DNA of 64,000 bases from S5-A14a sp050908895 (GCA_050908895.1 CP171222.1:1240001-1304000); one strand, 5' to 3'. Numbered from the stretch's first letter, positions 17,779 to 27,203 are shown. Notes: generated by a model from the sequence alone, not told the origin. A program made the numbers and translations.

Positions 17779-20406
17779 ATGAAATTATCCCCAATGATGG
17801 AACAATACATGGGAATTAAGGAACAATATCCTGACTGTGTTATATTTTATAGATTGGGGGATTTCTATGAGCTCTTTTTTGATGATGCCTTAGAAATTTC
17901 CAAGGTATTAGAGCTTACCCTTACAGGTAGAAATTGTGGTTTAGAGGAAAAGGCACCCATGTGTGGAGTGCCTTTTCACTCTGCTTCAGGTTATATAAGC
18001 AGACTTGTTTCCAAAGGTTACAAAGTAGCCATCTGTGAGCAAACTGAAGATCCTGCCTCTGCCAAGGGTATTGTTAAAAGAGAAGTAGTTAGAATTGTAA
18101 CCCCGGGCACCAATACTATTGATGATAGCGGAGAAAGTCAAGACAACAATTATCTATCTGCTTTTTATTTTGACGGAAAATGTATTCAATTAGCCTATGT
18201 GGATATTTCAACGGGAGAACTTTATGCTACTTCCTGTGATTATGTAGATGAAACGAATTTTGAGGATTTTTTCAACGAAATAAATAAATTAGATATTTCT
18301 GAAATATTAGTAAACGAGACACTTTCAGAGTTGCTGTCTGAAAATGAGCTAAAAAGTATAACCGGGGCATTTGTCAGCGTTAAATCTGACAGCTATTTTG
18401 CTCCTAAAGCCAGCGAAGAGGGAATTAAGTCTCAATTTAAAACAAGTAGTCTTAGTTCTTTAGGTATAGAATCCGGCAACAGTCCAATTTCAGCCTTAGG
18501 AGGATTGTTAGCCTACTTAAGAGAAACTCAAAAGCACCAAATGGATCACATTACTCGTCTTAAAATCTACACTATGGGAAGTAATATGATATTAGATAAG
18601 GCTACTTTGCGAAATTTGGAACTTACAGAGACACTATATGATAAGACATTAAAGGGATCTTTGCTTTATGTATTGGACAAAACAAAGACGGCTCATGGCT
18701 CAAGGGTTTTAAAACAATGGCTTAGGGAACCTCTCAATGATGCGGATTTGATAAATCTTAGACTTGATGCTGTAGAGGAACTGTTTTCTTTTTCATCTTT
18801 GAGAAATGATTTGCGTGCTGAACTCTCAGCGATATATGATTTTCAGCGTTTAACGGGAAAAATTGCATCCGGCTCATTAAATGGTAAGGACATGATTGCT
18901 CTTAGGAACTCCTTGGTGAAACTTCCTAAAATAAAGTCTATAATTTCCTCTTTTAAAAGTACTCTTTTAGAAAATCTTTATGTAAATATAAATTTATTTG
19001 AAGATATTGAGATAGCTATAGGTAAAGCAATTAAAGAAGATGCACCTATCACCTTAAAAGACGGAGGAATAATTAAAAATGGATATTCAGAAGATTTAGA
19101 TAATCTTAATCACTCAATTAAAGACGGAAAAGAATGGATAGCTTCTCTTGAACAAATTGAGCGTGATAGAACAGGAATAAAAAATCTAAAAGTTGGGTAT
19201 AACAAGATATTCGGATATTTTATTGAAATTAATAAAAGTCAAATAGACAAGGTGCCTGACGAATATATTAGAAAGCAGACTTTGGTAAACAATGAGCGTT
19301 ACATTACACCTAAAATGAAAGACATTGAATCCGTAGTACTAAATGGTCAAGAAAAAATAAATAAACTTGAATACACACTGTTTGATGACCTTCGTAAGAG
19401 TCTGATTCCTCATATTTCAGCACTTCAACAAACAGCAATAGCCTTAGCAACCTTAGATGTTCTTGCTTCATTAGCTTATGTGGCAGAAAAAAATGGATAT
19501 ACCAAGCCATTGATTGATGAGTCCAGGGCTTTAGAGATATATGAAGGGAGACACCCTGTAATAGAAAATATGGAAAATGGACTTTTATTTGTTTCTAACG
19601 ATGTTAACTTAGATCAAGAAAAAAACTTTATGGCAATTATCACAGGTCCTAACATGGCAGGTAAATCAACTTATATGAGACAAACGGCTTTGATAGTATT
19701 AATGGGGCAGATTGGATCTTTTGTGCCCGCAGATAGTGCTCACATCGGAGTAGTTGACAGGATTTTTACCAGGATAGGAGCCTCTGATAATCTCAGTCAA
19801 GGTCAATCCACTTTCTATGTTGAAATGAGCGAATTGGCTTATATTATGTCTAGTGCAACGTCAAAAAGCCTTCTAATTCTAGATGAAATCGGCCGTGGAA
19901 CAAGTACATATGATGGAATGAGTATAGCTTTTGCTACCGTAAATTACTTATGTAAACCTAACAGGAAGGTTAGGACTATGTTTGCAACTCACTATCATGA
20001 ATTGACTATTCTAGCCGATCAAATTTATGGAATAATAAATTTAAATGTGGATGTAGTAGAAGAGGCAGGTAATATTGTGTTTCTTCACAAAATAGTTGAG
20101 GGAGCAGCAAGCCAGTCCTATGGTATTCATGTTGCTAAGCTGGCAGGAGTACCAAAAGAACTTTTAATTGATGCATCTTCCAAACTTTCAGAGCTTGAAA
20201 AATCCTCAGTAAATATAAATGATAATAAAATGGAAAAAAGGGAACAACAACTCTCATTTTTATGTGATGAATCTGAAGATGCGTTTTCTAATTTATCTTT
20301 AAAACTTATTGAAAATGAATTAGAAAATCTTAATTTAGATAATATTAGACCATCTGAAGCCTATGGAATACTTGAAAGAATACAAGATATAATCAAAGAT
20401 AATTAA
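17779..20406 (+). CDS. mutS: DNA mismatch repair protein MutS
   Basis: An 875-residue mismatch recognition ATPase. Domain I has the mismatch-reading FYRLGDFYELF (family FYELF motif; Phe near residue 30). The C-terminal ATPase has Walker A GPNMAGKSTYMRQ near residue 626, SQGQSTFYVEMSEL, Walker B LLILDEIGRGTSTYDG and TMFATHYHEL. The ribosome binding site is GAGAGGAG. The gene starts 26 nt after the aminotransferase and is followed by mutL and miaA, a common clostridial cluster. All catalytic motifs are intact. Confidence 0.97.
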   Translation: MKLSPMMEQYMGIKEQYPDCVIFYRLGDFYELFFDDALEISKVLELTLTGRNCGLEEKAPMCGVPFHSASGYISRLVSKGYKVAICEQTEDPASAKGIVKREVVRIVTPGTNTIDDSGESQDNNYLSAFYFDGKCIQLAYVDISTGELYATSCDYVDETNFEDFFNEINKLDISEILVNETLSELLSENELKSITGAFVSVKSDSYFAPKASEEGIKSQFKTSSLSSLGIESGNSPISALGGLLAYLRETQKHQMDHITRLKIYTMGSNMILDKATLRNLELTETLYDKTLKGSLLYVLDKTKTAHGSRVLKQWLREPLNDADLINLRLDAVEELFSFSSLRNDLRAELSAIYDFQRLTGKIASGSLNGKDMIALRNSLVKLPKIKSIISSFKSTLLENLYVNINLFEDIEIAIGKAIKEDAPITLKDGGIIKNGYSEDLDNLNHSIKDGKEWIASLEQIERDRTGIKNLKVGYNKIFGYFIEINKSQIDKVPDEYIRKQTLVNNERYITPKMKDIESVVLNGQEKINKLEYTLFDDLRKSLIPHISALQQTAIALATLDVLASLAYVAEKNGYTKPLIDESRALEIYEGRHPVIENMENGLLFVSNDVNLDQEKNFMAIITGPNMAGKSTYMRQTALIVLMGQIGSFVPADSAHIGVVDRIFTRIGASDNLSQGQSTFYVEMSELAYIMSSATSKSLLILDEIGRGTSTYDGMSIAFATVNYLCKPNRKVRTMFATHYHELTILADQIYGIINLNVDVVEEAGNIVFLHKIVEGAASQSYGIHVAKLAGVPKELLIDASSKLSELEKSSVNINDNKMEKREQQLSFLCDESEDAFSNLSLKLIENELENLNLDNIRPSEAYGILERIQDIIKDN

Positions 20407-20466
20407 TGTTTTTTTATTATCGTATAAGTAAGAACTAATTATATATATTACATGAAGGTACATTAT

Positions 20467-22383
20467 ATGGAGATACATGTTTTAGATAAATCAGTTGCTG
20501 ATAAAATTGCAGCCGGGGAAGTCATTGAAAGACCTGTTTCCATCATTAAGGAACTTGTTGAAAATTCAATAGATGCAGATTCTACTTCGATAGTTGTAGA
20601 AATAAAAAATGGTGGCAAATCCTATATCCGAGTTACAGACAATGGTGTAGGTATAGATAAAGCCCAAATAGAAAAGGCTTTTTTGAGGCACGCTACAAGT
20701 AAGATTAAATCAGCTGATGACTTAGATTCTTTAATCACATTGGGTTTTCGTGGTGAAGCTCTTGCCAGTATTTGTGCTGTAACACGAATGGAACTAATTA
20801 CTAAAACTTCCACTGAAAGAACTGGTACAAAAGTCATTATTCATGGTGGTGATATTATAAGCAAAACCCCTATAGGATGTCCTGATGGTACAACCATGGT
20901 TATGAAAGATCTTTTCTATAACACACCTGCGAGACTGAAATTTATGAAATCTGATGGAGCTGAAACATCCCAAGTTTCTGGTTTTATGTGCAATATAGCT
21001 ATAGGATTCCCTCATATTAGCTTTAGATATGTGGTCAATGGTAAAATTATCTTTTCGACAACCGGTTCCGGTGATTTAAAGAAGACCATCAGTCAAGTAT
21101 ATAGTCATCCTGAATACAAGGAACTTCTTCCTATTTCGGCAGAAATAGATGGATTTTCAATTAAAGGATATATTTCAAAGCCGTCTGTAAGCAGAAATAC
21201 TCGCAAATCTCAAGTTTACCTTGTAAACGGTAGAATGATTAGCAGTAAAACTATGGATAAAGCTGTCGATTTGGGCTACAGGGAACGTCTATTTGAAGGT
21301 AGATTTCCTATTTGTTTTATTCTGATTCAAGTAGACCCAAGCACCATAGACGTTAATATTCATCCTAATAAGAAAATTATTAGATTTGATGATGAAGAAA
21401 CAATAATAAAACTGGTATCCGACGGAATCTACGATGCTTTAACTCATAAGCAATCTATTCCAACACCTGCAACAGAGACTGATTTATCCCATACATCAGA
21501 ATTTAAAGAAAATCTTATAGAAGAGGAACATCAAGATTATAACGCTAAAACTACTTCCTCTAAAACAATATCAAATAATAATATTTTTCAAGAATTCACA
21601 TCCTCCTTGCAATTAGAGGACACAAAACAGCTCAGCCTCTCAAGTATTTTGCGCCATGAATATGAGGAAGAGCAGATTCAAACAAAGTATAGTGATGTAG
21701 AAAATAACATTAATAATATAATAAATGAGTCAAGAACCGCTGATTTAAATCAAAGTGAACAAGTGGAGGGTTTTAAATTTAAAAATGAAAAAATTTTACC
21801 ATGGGAAAATATTACACCTATAGGCATCGTTTTTTCCACATACATATTAGCAACTGATGAAAAGATTTTTTATATTATTGACCAACATGCAGCTCATGAA
21901 AGAATTTTTTACGAGGAACTTGTCAGGAAATACAAAGAAAACAAAGAAAAGATTGGTACCACCCAAATGCTAGTAGGCGGAGTTATCATAAATCTTACAC
22001 CCGATGAGCATGCACTTATGGCAACATGGGAAAAAATATTGAATAATCTTGGATTCGAAATTGAACCCTTTGGACCGGATTCAATTATTATCCGAGGTAT
22101 TCCGGAGTTTATGTCTATAGAGGAAGGGGAAGCCTTTGCGAAAAATATCATTGAGAATACTGACTCCAAGCTTAACTGGGATAATACAGTTGCCATTGAT
22201 AAACTGATTACAAAATCCTGTAAAAGTGCAATCAAAGCAGGAGATGTAATGACTTCCGATGAAATTCAGGGCCTTATTGATACACTTAGAAAATGTGAAA
22301 ACCCTTATTCGTGCCCTCACGGGAGACCAACCATTATTAAATTTAACAAATACGATTTAGAAAAACTGTTTAAAAGAGCATAA
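20467..22383 (+). CDS. mutL: DNA mismatch repair protein MutL
   Basis: A 638-residue GHKL ATPase of mismatch repair. N-terminal motifs are ADKIAAGEVIERP, ELVENSIDA, DNGVGI and TLGFRGEALASI. A low-complexity linker covers about residues 330-430. The C-terminal dimerisation domain has DQHAAHERIFYEE, matching the DQHA-x2-E-x4-E endonuclease motif, and CPHGRPT near the end, so this MutL should nick DNA, as expected without MutH. I chose the ATG at 20467 because conserved sequence begins there and GAAGG precedes it at good spacing; an ATG at 20452 is less likely. Confidence 0.96.
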   Translation: MEIHVLDKSVADKIAAGEVIERPVSIIKELVENSIDADSTSIVVEIKNGGKSYIRVTDNGVGIDKAQIEKAFLRHATSKIKSADDLDSLITLGFRGEALASICAVTRMELITKTSTERTGTKVIIHGGDIISKTPIGCPDGTTMVMKDLFYNTPARLKFMKSDGAETSQVSGFMCNIAIGFPHISFRYVVNGKIIFSTTGSGDLKKTISQVYSHPEYKELLPISAEIDGFSIKGYISKPSVSRNTRKSQVYLVNGRMISSKTMDKAVDLGYRERLFEGRFPICFILIQVDPSTIDVNIHPNKKIIRFDDEETIIKLVSDGIYDALTHKQSIPTPATETDLSHTSEFKENLIEEEHQDYNAKTTSSKTISNNNIFQEFTSSLQLEDTKQLSLSSILRHEYEEEQIQTKYSDVENNINNIINESRTADLNQSEQVEGFKFKNEKILPWENITPIGIVFSTYILATDEKIFYIIDQHAAHERIFYEELVRKYKENKEKIGTTQMLVGGVIINLTPDEHALMATWEKILNNLGFEIEPFGPDSIIIRGIPEFMSIEEGEAFAKNIIENTDSKLNWDNTVAIDKLITKSCKSAIKAGDVMTSDEIQGLIDTLRKCENPYSCPHGRPTIIKFNKYDLEKLFKRA

Positions 22384-22400
22384 AACAAGAGAGAAAAGCA

Positions 22401-23405
22401 TTGAAAATACCTATAATTATAGTTGCAGGACCTACAGCCGTCGGAAAGACATCTTTTGCTATAAAACTGGCAAAAAAGCTGAATGGTGAAATTGTAAACT
22501 GCGATTCTATGCAAATTTATAAATACATGAACATAGGTTCAGCTAAGCCTTCCCAAGCAGAACTGGCAGAAGTTTCGCATCATCTGGTAGATTTTGTGGA
22601 TCCACGAGATGAATTTACCGTTGCAAAATACCAGACTTTAGGGAGGCGTGCCATCTACGAAATACATGAGAAAGGTAAAATACCCATTATTTCAGGTGGA
22701 ACCGGTCTTTACATAGACAGCATAATTTATGATATGGATTTTTCTGCAAAACCTGAGGGAGGAATATTTAACAAAAGACGTGAGGAACTTTACAAACTCG
22801 CAGAAGATGAAGGTAATATTACTCTTTATGATTTTCTGAAAAATTTGTCCCCTGTACGAGCAAATAAAATTCACCCTAACAACGTTAAAAAAATTGTAAG
22901 AGCAATAGAAGCCTGTGAAAGGGGCGAGGACATAGAAGATTTCTCTAATATTGGGAACAAGCCTTTTGAAGATTTTTTACCTATCCTTATTTGTTTGACC
23001 AGAGATAGGCAGGAACTTTATAATCGAATAAATCTAAGGGTAGATTTAATGATGGAAGAGGGACTGCTAAAGGAAATCGAAAATTTAGTCGCAGCCGGCC
23101 TGACGGAAGGTCAAATTTCAATGAAGGGAATAGGATATAAAGAGCTATTTTTATATATTAATGGTAAAATTACACTTGAGGAAGCCATTGATTTAATAAA
23201 AAAGAATTCAAGACACTTGGCAAAGCGACAGTTAACCTGGTTTAGGAAATATGAGGACATGCATTGGATAAATCTTAGTCAAAAATATCAAGAGAATGAA
23301 AGTAATAATCATATTAATGATGCAATAAATCCTATGGAGGATGCTATAAAATGGATAACAAAGAAATTAGAATCCACAACAAAAGCGACAAACCAGACAA
23401 TATAG
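22401..23405 (+). CDS. miaA: tRNA dimethylallyltransferase MiaA
   Basis: A 334-residue enzyme that prenylates A37 of tRNAs reading UNN codons. Motifs are P-loop GPTAVGKTSFA near residue 10, NCDSMQIYKYMNIGSAKP, SGGTGLYID near 95, and the C-terminal KRQLTWFRKY. The start is TTG at 22401; no in-frame ATG lies before the P-loop, and only a weak GAGAG precedes it. The C-terminus extends past the usual end and overlaps the next gene by 55 nt. Following mutL by 17 nt is typical. Confidence 0.95.
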   Translation: MKIPIIIVAGPTAVGKTSFAIKLAKKLNGEIVNCDSMQIYKYMNIGSAKPSQAELAEVSHHLVDFVDPRDEFTVAKYQTLGRRAIYEIHEKGKIPIISGGTGLYIDSIIYDMDFSAKPEGGIFNKRREELYKLAEDEGNITLYDFLKNLSPVRANKIHPNNVKKIVRAIEACERGEDIEDFSNIGNKPFEDFLPILICLTRDRQELYNRINLRVDLMMEEGLLKEIENLVAAGLTEGQISMKGIGYKELFLYINGKITLEEAIDLIKKNSRHLAKRQLTWFRKYEDMHWINLSQKYQENESNNHINDAINPMEDAIKWITKKLESTTKATNQTI

Positions 23406-24481
23406 TAAAAAAAGAAGCTGAAATTTTTCATCAATGCGAAAATATTGAAGGAGAATTACCTCGTTTTATGCGAGGCTTTTTTGCATATCTAAGGGGAAAT
23501 GTGCTTCCGATGACAAGGCTGGCATATCTTCAGGATATTTTATTCTTCTTTAAATATTTGATTGATGAGACAGGGATTACAGAAGCTACAGAAACAAGTA
23601 AAATTAAGGTAAATGAGTTAAATAAAATCAAAGCAGCCGATGTGAATATGTTTATCGATTACTGTCGCAAGTACAAAGTTGAAACGAATAATGTGGTTAC
23701 TGTATATGAGAACAACAATAAAACCCTTGCCAGAAAAAAGTCCTCCATCTCAGTATTGTTCAAATATCTTTATAGAGATGAGATTATTGATAAGAATATT
23801 ACCGATGGTTTTGACCCTATAAAAGTTCCAAAAGCCGGGGAAAAAGAGATTAAAGCTCTTCAAGATGATGAGGTCATGATAATGCTTGATGCGGTGACTA
23901 CGGGAACCGGGATGACAAAACACCAGAAAACCTACTGGGAGAAAACAAAGAAGCGGGACAAAGCTATTTTGCTCTTATTTATCACATATGGGCTTAGACT
24001 GTCTGAACTGCAGCAGCTTAATATCAGCTCATTTAATTTTAATCGCGGTGAATTTAAGGTTTACAGAAAGCGAGGAAAAGAGAGCATCATGCCTCTAAAC
24101 GAATCTGTACAAGGTTCCATTTTAGATTATATAAATAACGAGCGTGCTCATGAAGATAAACTTCCCGAGGAAAGCAAAGATGCACTTTTTTTATCCATTC
24201 AGGGGAAAAGACTTACGGACAGGCAAATTCGTGATATGGTAAAAAAATACACTTCTATAGCCTTAAAGACTAGTGCTAAAGCTGGATACAGTCCTCATAA
24301 GCTGAGGGCCACAGCTGCCACCAGCCTCATTGGCAGAGGTAATTCTATATATGATGTGGCTGCCCTTTTAGATCATGAACAGGTTACAACTACGCAACTT
24401 TATGCGGCTCATAAAGAAAATGTTAAACGAGATCTTGTTAGGGGAATGGAATGGGAAAAGGAAAGAAAAGATAATGAATAG
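23351..24481 (+). CDS. XerS-like tyrosine recombinase
   Basis: A 376-residue site-specific recombinase. A core-binding N-terminal domain covers about residues 35-175. The catalytic domain keeps the active-site set: Arg216 (TYGLRLSEL), His316 and Arg319 (SPHKLRATAA), His342 (LLDHEQV) and Tyr351 (TQLYA). Length and N-domain layout, including the segment FFAYLRGNVLPMTRLAYLQD, recall the single-recombinase XerS of streptococci and lactococci more than about 300-residue XerC/XerD. GGAGG at 23336-23340 supports the ATG at 23351 although it overlaps miaA by 55 nt. It overlaps the next gene by 8 nt. A chromosome-dimer-resolution role is inferred; a mobile-element integrase is less likely, because no element borders are visible. 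Confidence 0.85.
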   Translation: MDNKEIRIHNKSDKPDNIVKKEAEIFHQCENIEGELPRFMRGFFAYLRGNVLPMTRLAYLQDILFFFKYLIDETGITEATETSKIKVNELNKIKAADVNMFIDYCRKYKVETNNVVTVYENNNKTLARKKSSISVLFKYLYRDEIIDKNITDGFDPIKVPKAGEKEIKALQDDEVMIMLDAVTTGTGMTKHQKTYWEKTKKRDKAILLLFITYGLRLSELQQLNISSFNFNRGEFKVYRKRGKESIMPLNESVQGSILDYINNERAHEDKLPEESKDALFLSIQGKRLTDRQIRDMVKKYTSIALKTSAKAGYSPHKLRATAATSLIGRGNSIYDVAALLDHEQVTTTQLYAAHKENVKRDLVRGMEWEKERKDNE

Positions 24482-25775
24482 TATCAATGATGCGTATAAA
24501 AAATTTGAAATTCCGGGGGAAGTAATTGACCTAGTTTCGTCAGTAGAAGAAGAGCTTAAATTTCAATTTGACTTCCTTGATAAAATTGCTGAGGTAAACC
24601 AACTCAAAGTCCTAAAAGCCATGCAAGATGCTGGTCTTTCTGATACTCATTTTAATTGGAACACAGGCTATGGCTACGATGATTCCGGCAGAGCAATTAC
24701 AGAAAAAATCTTTGCCAAGGCATTAGGTGGTGAAGCTGCTCTTGTACGAACAGGTTTTGTCAATGGCACTCACGCTCTAGCATCTAGCTTATTTGGAATA
24801 TTAAGACCGGGAGATGAGCTTATTTATATATCCGGAAAACCATATGATACCTTAGAAGAAGTAATCGGAATAAGAGGCGAGGATATGGGATCTCTCAAAG
24901 AATACGGTATCAAATATAATCAAGTTGAATTAAAATCTTCATTTAATGACGACGAGAACCTATTTGATTTTGATGCAATTAAAGCTGCTCTAACGGAATC
25001 CACAAAGGTTTGCGCCATTCAAAGAGCCACAGGTTATAGCTGGAGAAGATCAATTACCGTTGATGAGATTGGCGAGGTAACTAGCTTTATTAAATCAATC
25101 AATCCTGAAATCATTGTCTTCGTAGACAACTGTTATGGGGAATTTATCGATACAAAAGAGCCTCTCAATGTAGGTTGCGATCTTATGGCAGGTTCTCTCA
25201 TTAAAAACCCCGGTGGCGGTATTGCCTTATCAGGAGGCTACTGCGTCGGGAAAAAATCTTTGGTTGAAAAAGTCGCTTATCGTCTCACTTGTCCGGGAAT
25301 TGGTGATGAATGTGGCCTAACTTATGGACAGACAAGAAGCATATTGCAGGGACTTTTTATGGCACCAGGAGTTGTTTCTGGGGCTATAAAGGGTGCTATG
25401 ATTTGTGGGGAAGTATTCAGCAAATTAGGCTTTCCTGTATCTCCAAGCAAATATCAACCGAGAAGTGATATAATTCAAGCTGTCAAACTCGGTAGCGCAG
25501 AAGGACTCGTGACTTTTTGCAAAGGTATACAGGCTGCTGCTCCGGTGGACTCTTTTGTTACTCCTATGCCTTGGCCAATGCCCGGATACGATAGTGATGT
25601 GGTTATGGCTGCTGGAGCCTTCGTTCAAGGATCTTCAATCGAATTATCAGCCGATGGACCTGTAAAAGAACCATATAATGTCTATTTTCAAGGTGGTTTA
25701 AGTTACAGCCACTCAAAAATAGGCGTAATGTTTGCCATCAGAGATTTACTTAAGGAAGGTTTAATTAATATATGA
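24474..25775 (+). CDS. Methionine gamma-lyase family protein (aluminium-resistance type)
   Basis: A 433-residue PLP-dependent protein of the family annotated as aluminium-resistance or methionine gamma-lyase-like (B. subtilis YnbB). Visible are NWNTGYGYDDSGR near residue 61, VRTGFVNGTHALASSL, VFVDNCYGEF near 216, and GSLIKNPGGGIALSGGY with the likely PLP lysine. Family members cluster with miaA and hfq in many Firmicutes; hfq is absent here. The start at 24474 gives an 8-nt overlap with the recombinase gene and has AAAAGGAAAG upstream. The physiological substrate is unknown. Confidence 0.85.
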   Translation: MNSINDAYKKFEIPGEVIDLVSSVEEELKFQFDFLDKIAEVNQLKVLKAMQDAGLSDTHFNWNTGYGYDDSGRAITEKIFAKALGGEAALVRTGFVNGTHALASSLFGILRPGDELIYISGKPYDTLEEVIGIRGEDMGSLKEYGIKYNQVELKSSFNDDENLFDFDAIKAALTESTKVCAIQRATGYSWRRSITVDEIGEVTSFIKSINPEIIVFVDNCYGEFIDTKEPLNVGCDLMAGSLIKNPGGGIALSGGYCVGKKSLVEKVAYRLTCPGIGDECGLTYGQTRSILQGLFMAPGVVSGAIKGAMICGEVFSKLGFPVSPSKYQPRSDIIQAVKLGSAEGLVTFCKGIQAAAPVDSFVTPMPWPMPGYDSDVVMAAGAFVQGSSIELSADGPVKEPYNVYFQGGLSYSHSKIGVMFAIRDLLKEGLINI

Positions 25776-26491
25776 TAGAAAACAATAATGCTTTAGGAAC
25801 AAAAAAGTTTGTTGCCGTAATTAATTTATTACTTTTAGTTTTATTTATCGTTGCAATTCCATTATATATCTGGTTTTTTCAGCGTGAAATGATTTCAAAG
25901 TTTGATTCAATAGATGAAGTTGTATCTTTTTTAAATGCTCATAAAACGGCATCTGTCTTTATTTACTTTGGACTACAAATATTGCAAATTGTTGTAAGTG
26001 TGCTTCCGGGTCAGGTATTTCAAATTGCTGCCGGGTATTTCTTTGGTTTTTTTCTCGGACTCATTTACTCTTTAATCGGAGCTACTATGGGAACGACTTT
26101 AACATATTTTATTGCCAAACTCCTTGGTGAAAATTCCGTAAGAGTATTGTTTGGAGAGAAAAAAATCAACAAAATTGTCAATATGCTCAACAGCAACAAG
26201 GCATATAACCTAGTGTTTTTGCTGTATCTGATCCCTGGAATACCAAAGGATCTTGTCGGATATGCTGCTGGAATTTCTAATATTAAATTTAAAATATTTA
26301 TTTTATTATCTGTAGTGGGGCGCACATTTGGTATGACAGGAAGTCTTTTATTTGGATATCTTTATGCGCAAAAAAAATATACTCTAATGATTATTGTTGG
26401 AATTGTTGCGGTTATTGCATTTCTCATATGTGTTATTTTCAGAAAAAAGATTTCTGCTTATATGGATAAGCTTTATGATAATATGAAGTAA
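25772..26491 (+). CDS. TVP38/TMEM64 (DedA-like) membrane protein
   Basis: A 239-residue integral membrane protein of the SNARE-associated/TVP38-DedA superfamily, whose members are implicated in lipid scrambling and undecaprenyl-phosphate recycling. Hydrophobic segments occur at about 12-35, 58-80, 82-110, 145-165, 175-195 and 205-225. The superfamily core is PGQVFQIAAGYFFGFFLG and the re-entrant-like YLIPGIPKDLVGYAAG. The start overlaps the preceding gene by 4 nt, and it ends the long + strand run before an intergenic region. Confidence 0.85.
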   Translation: MIENNNALGTKKFVAVINLLLLVLFIVAIPLYIWFFQREMISKFDSIDEVVSFLNAHKTASVFIYFGLQILQIVVSVLPGQVFQIAAGYFFGFFLGLIYSLIGATMGTTLTYFIAKLLGENSVRVLFGEKKINKIVNMLNSNKAYNLVFLLYLIPGIPKDLVGYAAGISNIKFKIFILLSVVGRTFGMTGSLLFGYLYAQKKYTLMIIVGIVAVIAFLICVIFRKKISAYMDKLYDNMK

Positions 26492-26515
26492 TGCATAACT
26501 TTTCATTACGTAGTG

Positions 26516-26544
26516 TCGACATTAAACGAAAAAGTGTGTATCCT
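26516..26544 (+). promoter_or_regulatory. Possible promoter of a very short transcription unit
   Basis: TCGACA (26516-26521) and TATCCT (26539-26544) are 17 nt apart, matching the housekeeping consensus at 5 of 6 and 4 of 6 positions. The -35 lies in the 8-bp palindrome TGTCGACA (26514-26521). It would drive only a 7-codon frame before the terminator at 26610. Confidence 0.4.
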
Positions 26545-26567
26545 TTATATAAATGAGGAGATATATC

Positions 26568-26591
26568 ATGGCAACTTTATTCAATAAATAA
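26568..26591 (+). CDS. Seven-codon leader-like open frame MATLFNK
   Basis: ATG at 26568 follows GAGGAG at 26555-26560 with 7-nt spacing and encodes MATLFNK before TAA. A possible promoter lies upstream and a strong terminator begins 18 nt after the stop. It could be a leader peptide, the start of a decayed gene, or a small transcript whose product is the RNA. There is no downstream gene inside the same unit to attenuate. The signal is real as a translation start, but function is unknown. Confidence 0.3.
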   Translation: MATLFNK

Positions 26592-26609
26592 AAGGTTCAA
26601 TATTATAGC

Positions 26610-26658
26610 AGCATATATATCTATGTAAAACATGGAGGTATATGCTATTTTCTTTTTT
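26610..26658 (+). terminator. Rho-independent terminator
   Basis: The 16-nt arms at 26610-26625 and 26631-26646 pair with one mismatch and two G-T wobbles around loop TAAAA. ATTTTCTTTTTT follows. It separates the upstream unit from the SOS promoter of the next gene. Confidence 0.75.
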
Positions 26659-26660
26659 AA

Positions 26661-26730
26661 AAACATTTGTTCGATTTTTGTTGACAAAGAACATATATTC
26701 CGCTATACTTTTAATAAAGAACAAACGTTC
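26661..26730 (+). promoter_or_regulatory. SOS promoter with three LexA-type boxes
   Basis: TTGACA (26681-26686), a 17-nt spacer and TATACT (26704-26709) form a near-consensus promoter. Three copies of the Gram-positive LexA pattern GAAC-N4-GTTC surround it. Box 1 is AAACATTTGTTC at 26661-26672 (one mismatch). Box 2 is GAACATATATTC at 26689-26700 (one mismatch), inside the spacer. Box 3 is GAACAAACGTTC at 26719-26730 (perfect), just past the start site. Box centres are 28 and 30 bp apart, close to three helical turns. Strong SOS repression is the natural reading. Confidence 0.85.
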
Positions 26731-26747
26731 AGAAAAGAGGTGCGGAT

Positions 26748-27044
26748 ATGACACATTATAAAATAAAATCAAAATTAAGATTCACTATATTTTTAACTGT
26801 AGTAACAATTCTACTGTTCAGTATGTATATGGGTATTGTAGGTATTATAGATGTTAAGGGTAACACCGTTGACCAGTTTGAAGTGGTTTATATTTCCTCC
26901 GGAGATAGTTTATGGTCTGTAGCTAAAGATTATACACCGGATGATATGGATATCCGCGAATACGTTTACAAGGTAGCAAAATTTAATAATATAGATCCAG
27001 GAGTTATACAAACTGGAGATAAAATTAAAATGCCAATTTATTAA
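26748..27044 (+). CDS. YneA-like LysM protein, probable SOS division inhibitor
   Basis: A 98-residue protein with an N-terminal transmembrane segment (about residues 12-34) and a C-terminal LysM domain (about 46-97: YISSGDSLWSVAKDY ... IQTGDKIKMP). This layout and length match B. subtilis YneA, a LexA-controlled protein that delays septation during DNA damage. The promoter here carries three LexA-type boxes, which strongly supports the same role. AGAGGTG precedes the ATG. In many Firmicutes the gene lies next to lexA; no lexA is present in this window. The name is given by architecture and regulation. Confidence 0.8.
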   Translation: MTHYKIKSKLRFTIFLTVVTILLFSMYMGIVGIIDVKGNTVDQFEVVYISSGDSLWSVAKDYTPDDMDIREYVYKVAKFNNIDPGVIQTGDKIKMPIY

Positions 27045-27203
27045 GTAAAAAGTTACACTTAAATTAATAGTTGGCAAGTAGATATATTATTTTGCCTAAA
27101 TAGACTACGATAAAAATTGTTGAGGCAATATGCCCACATATATAAAAGTAAATAAGGTATGATATATCCACTTGGACGTATAAAATCGCTTAAAACGTAA
27201 ATA

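Noticed and set aside
24375..24473. Longer N-terminus for the methionine gamma-lyase-like gene
   Set aside because: The added residues would overlap the catalytic end of the recombinase in another frame and do not look like the family; the ATG at 24474 has a plausible SD.
23351..24481. Integrated mobile element around the tyrosine recombinase
   Set aside because: No direct repeats, tRNA gene, cargo genes or base-composition change is visible, and the gene is embedded by overlaps in a housekeeping run.
26581..26772. - strand frame across the SOS promoter
   Set aside because: It spans the terminator and the LexA operators in antisense and has no start signal.
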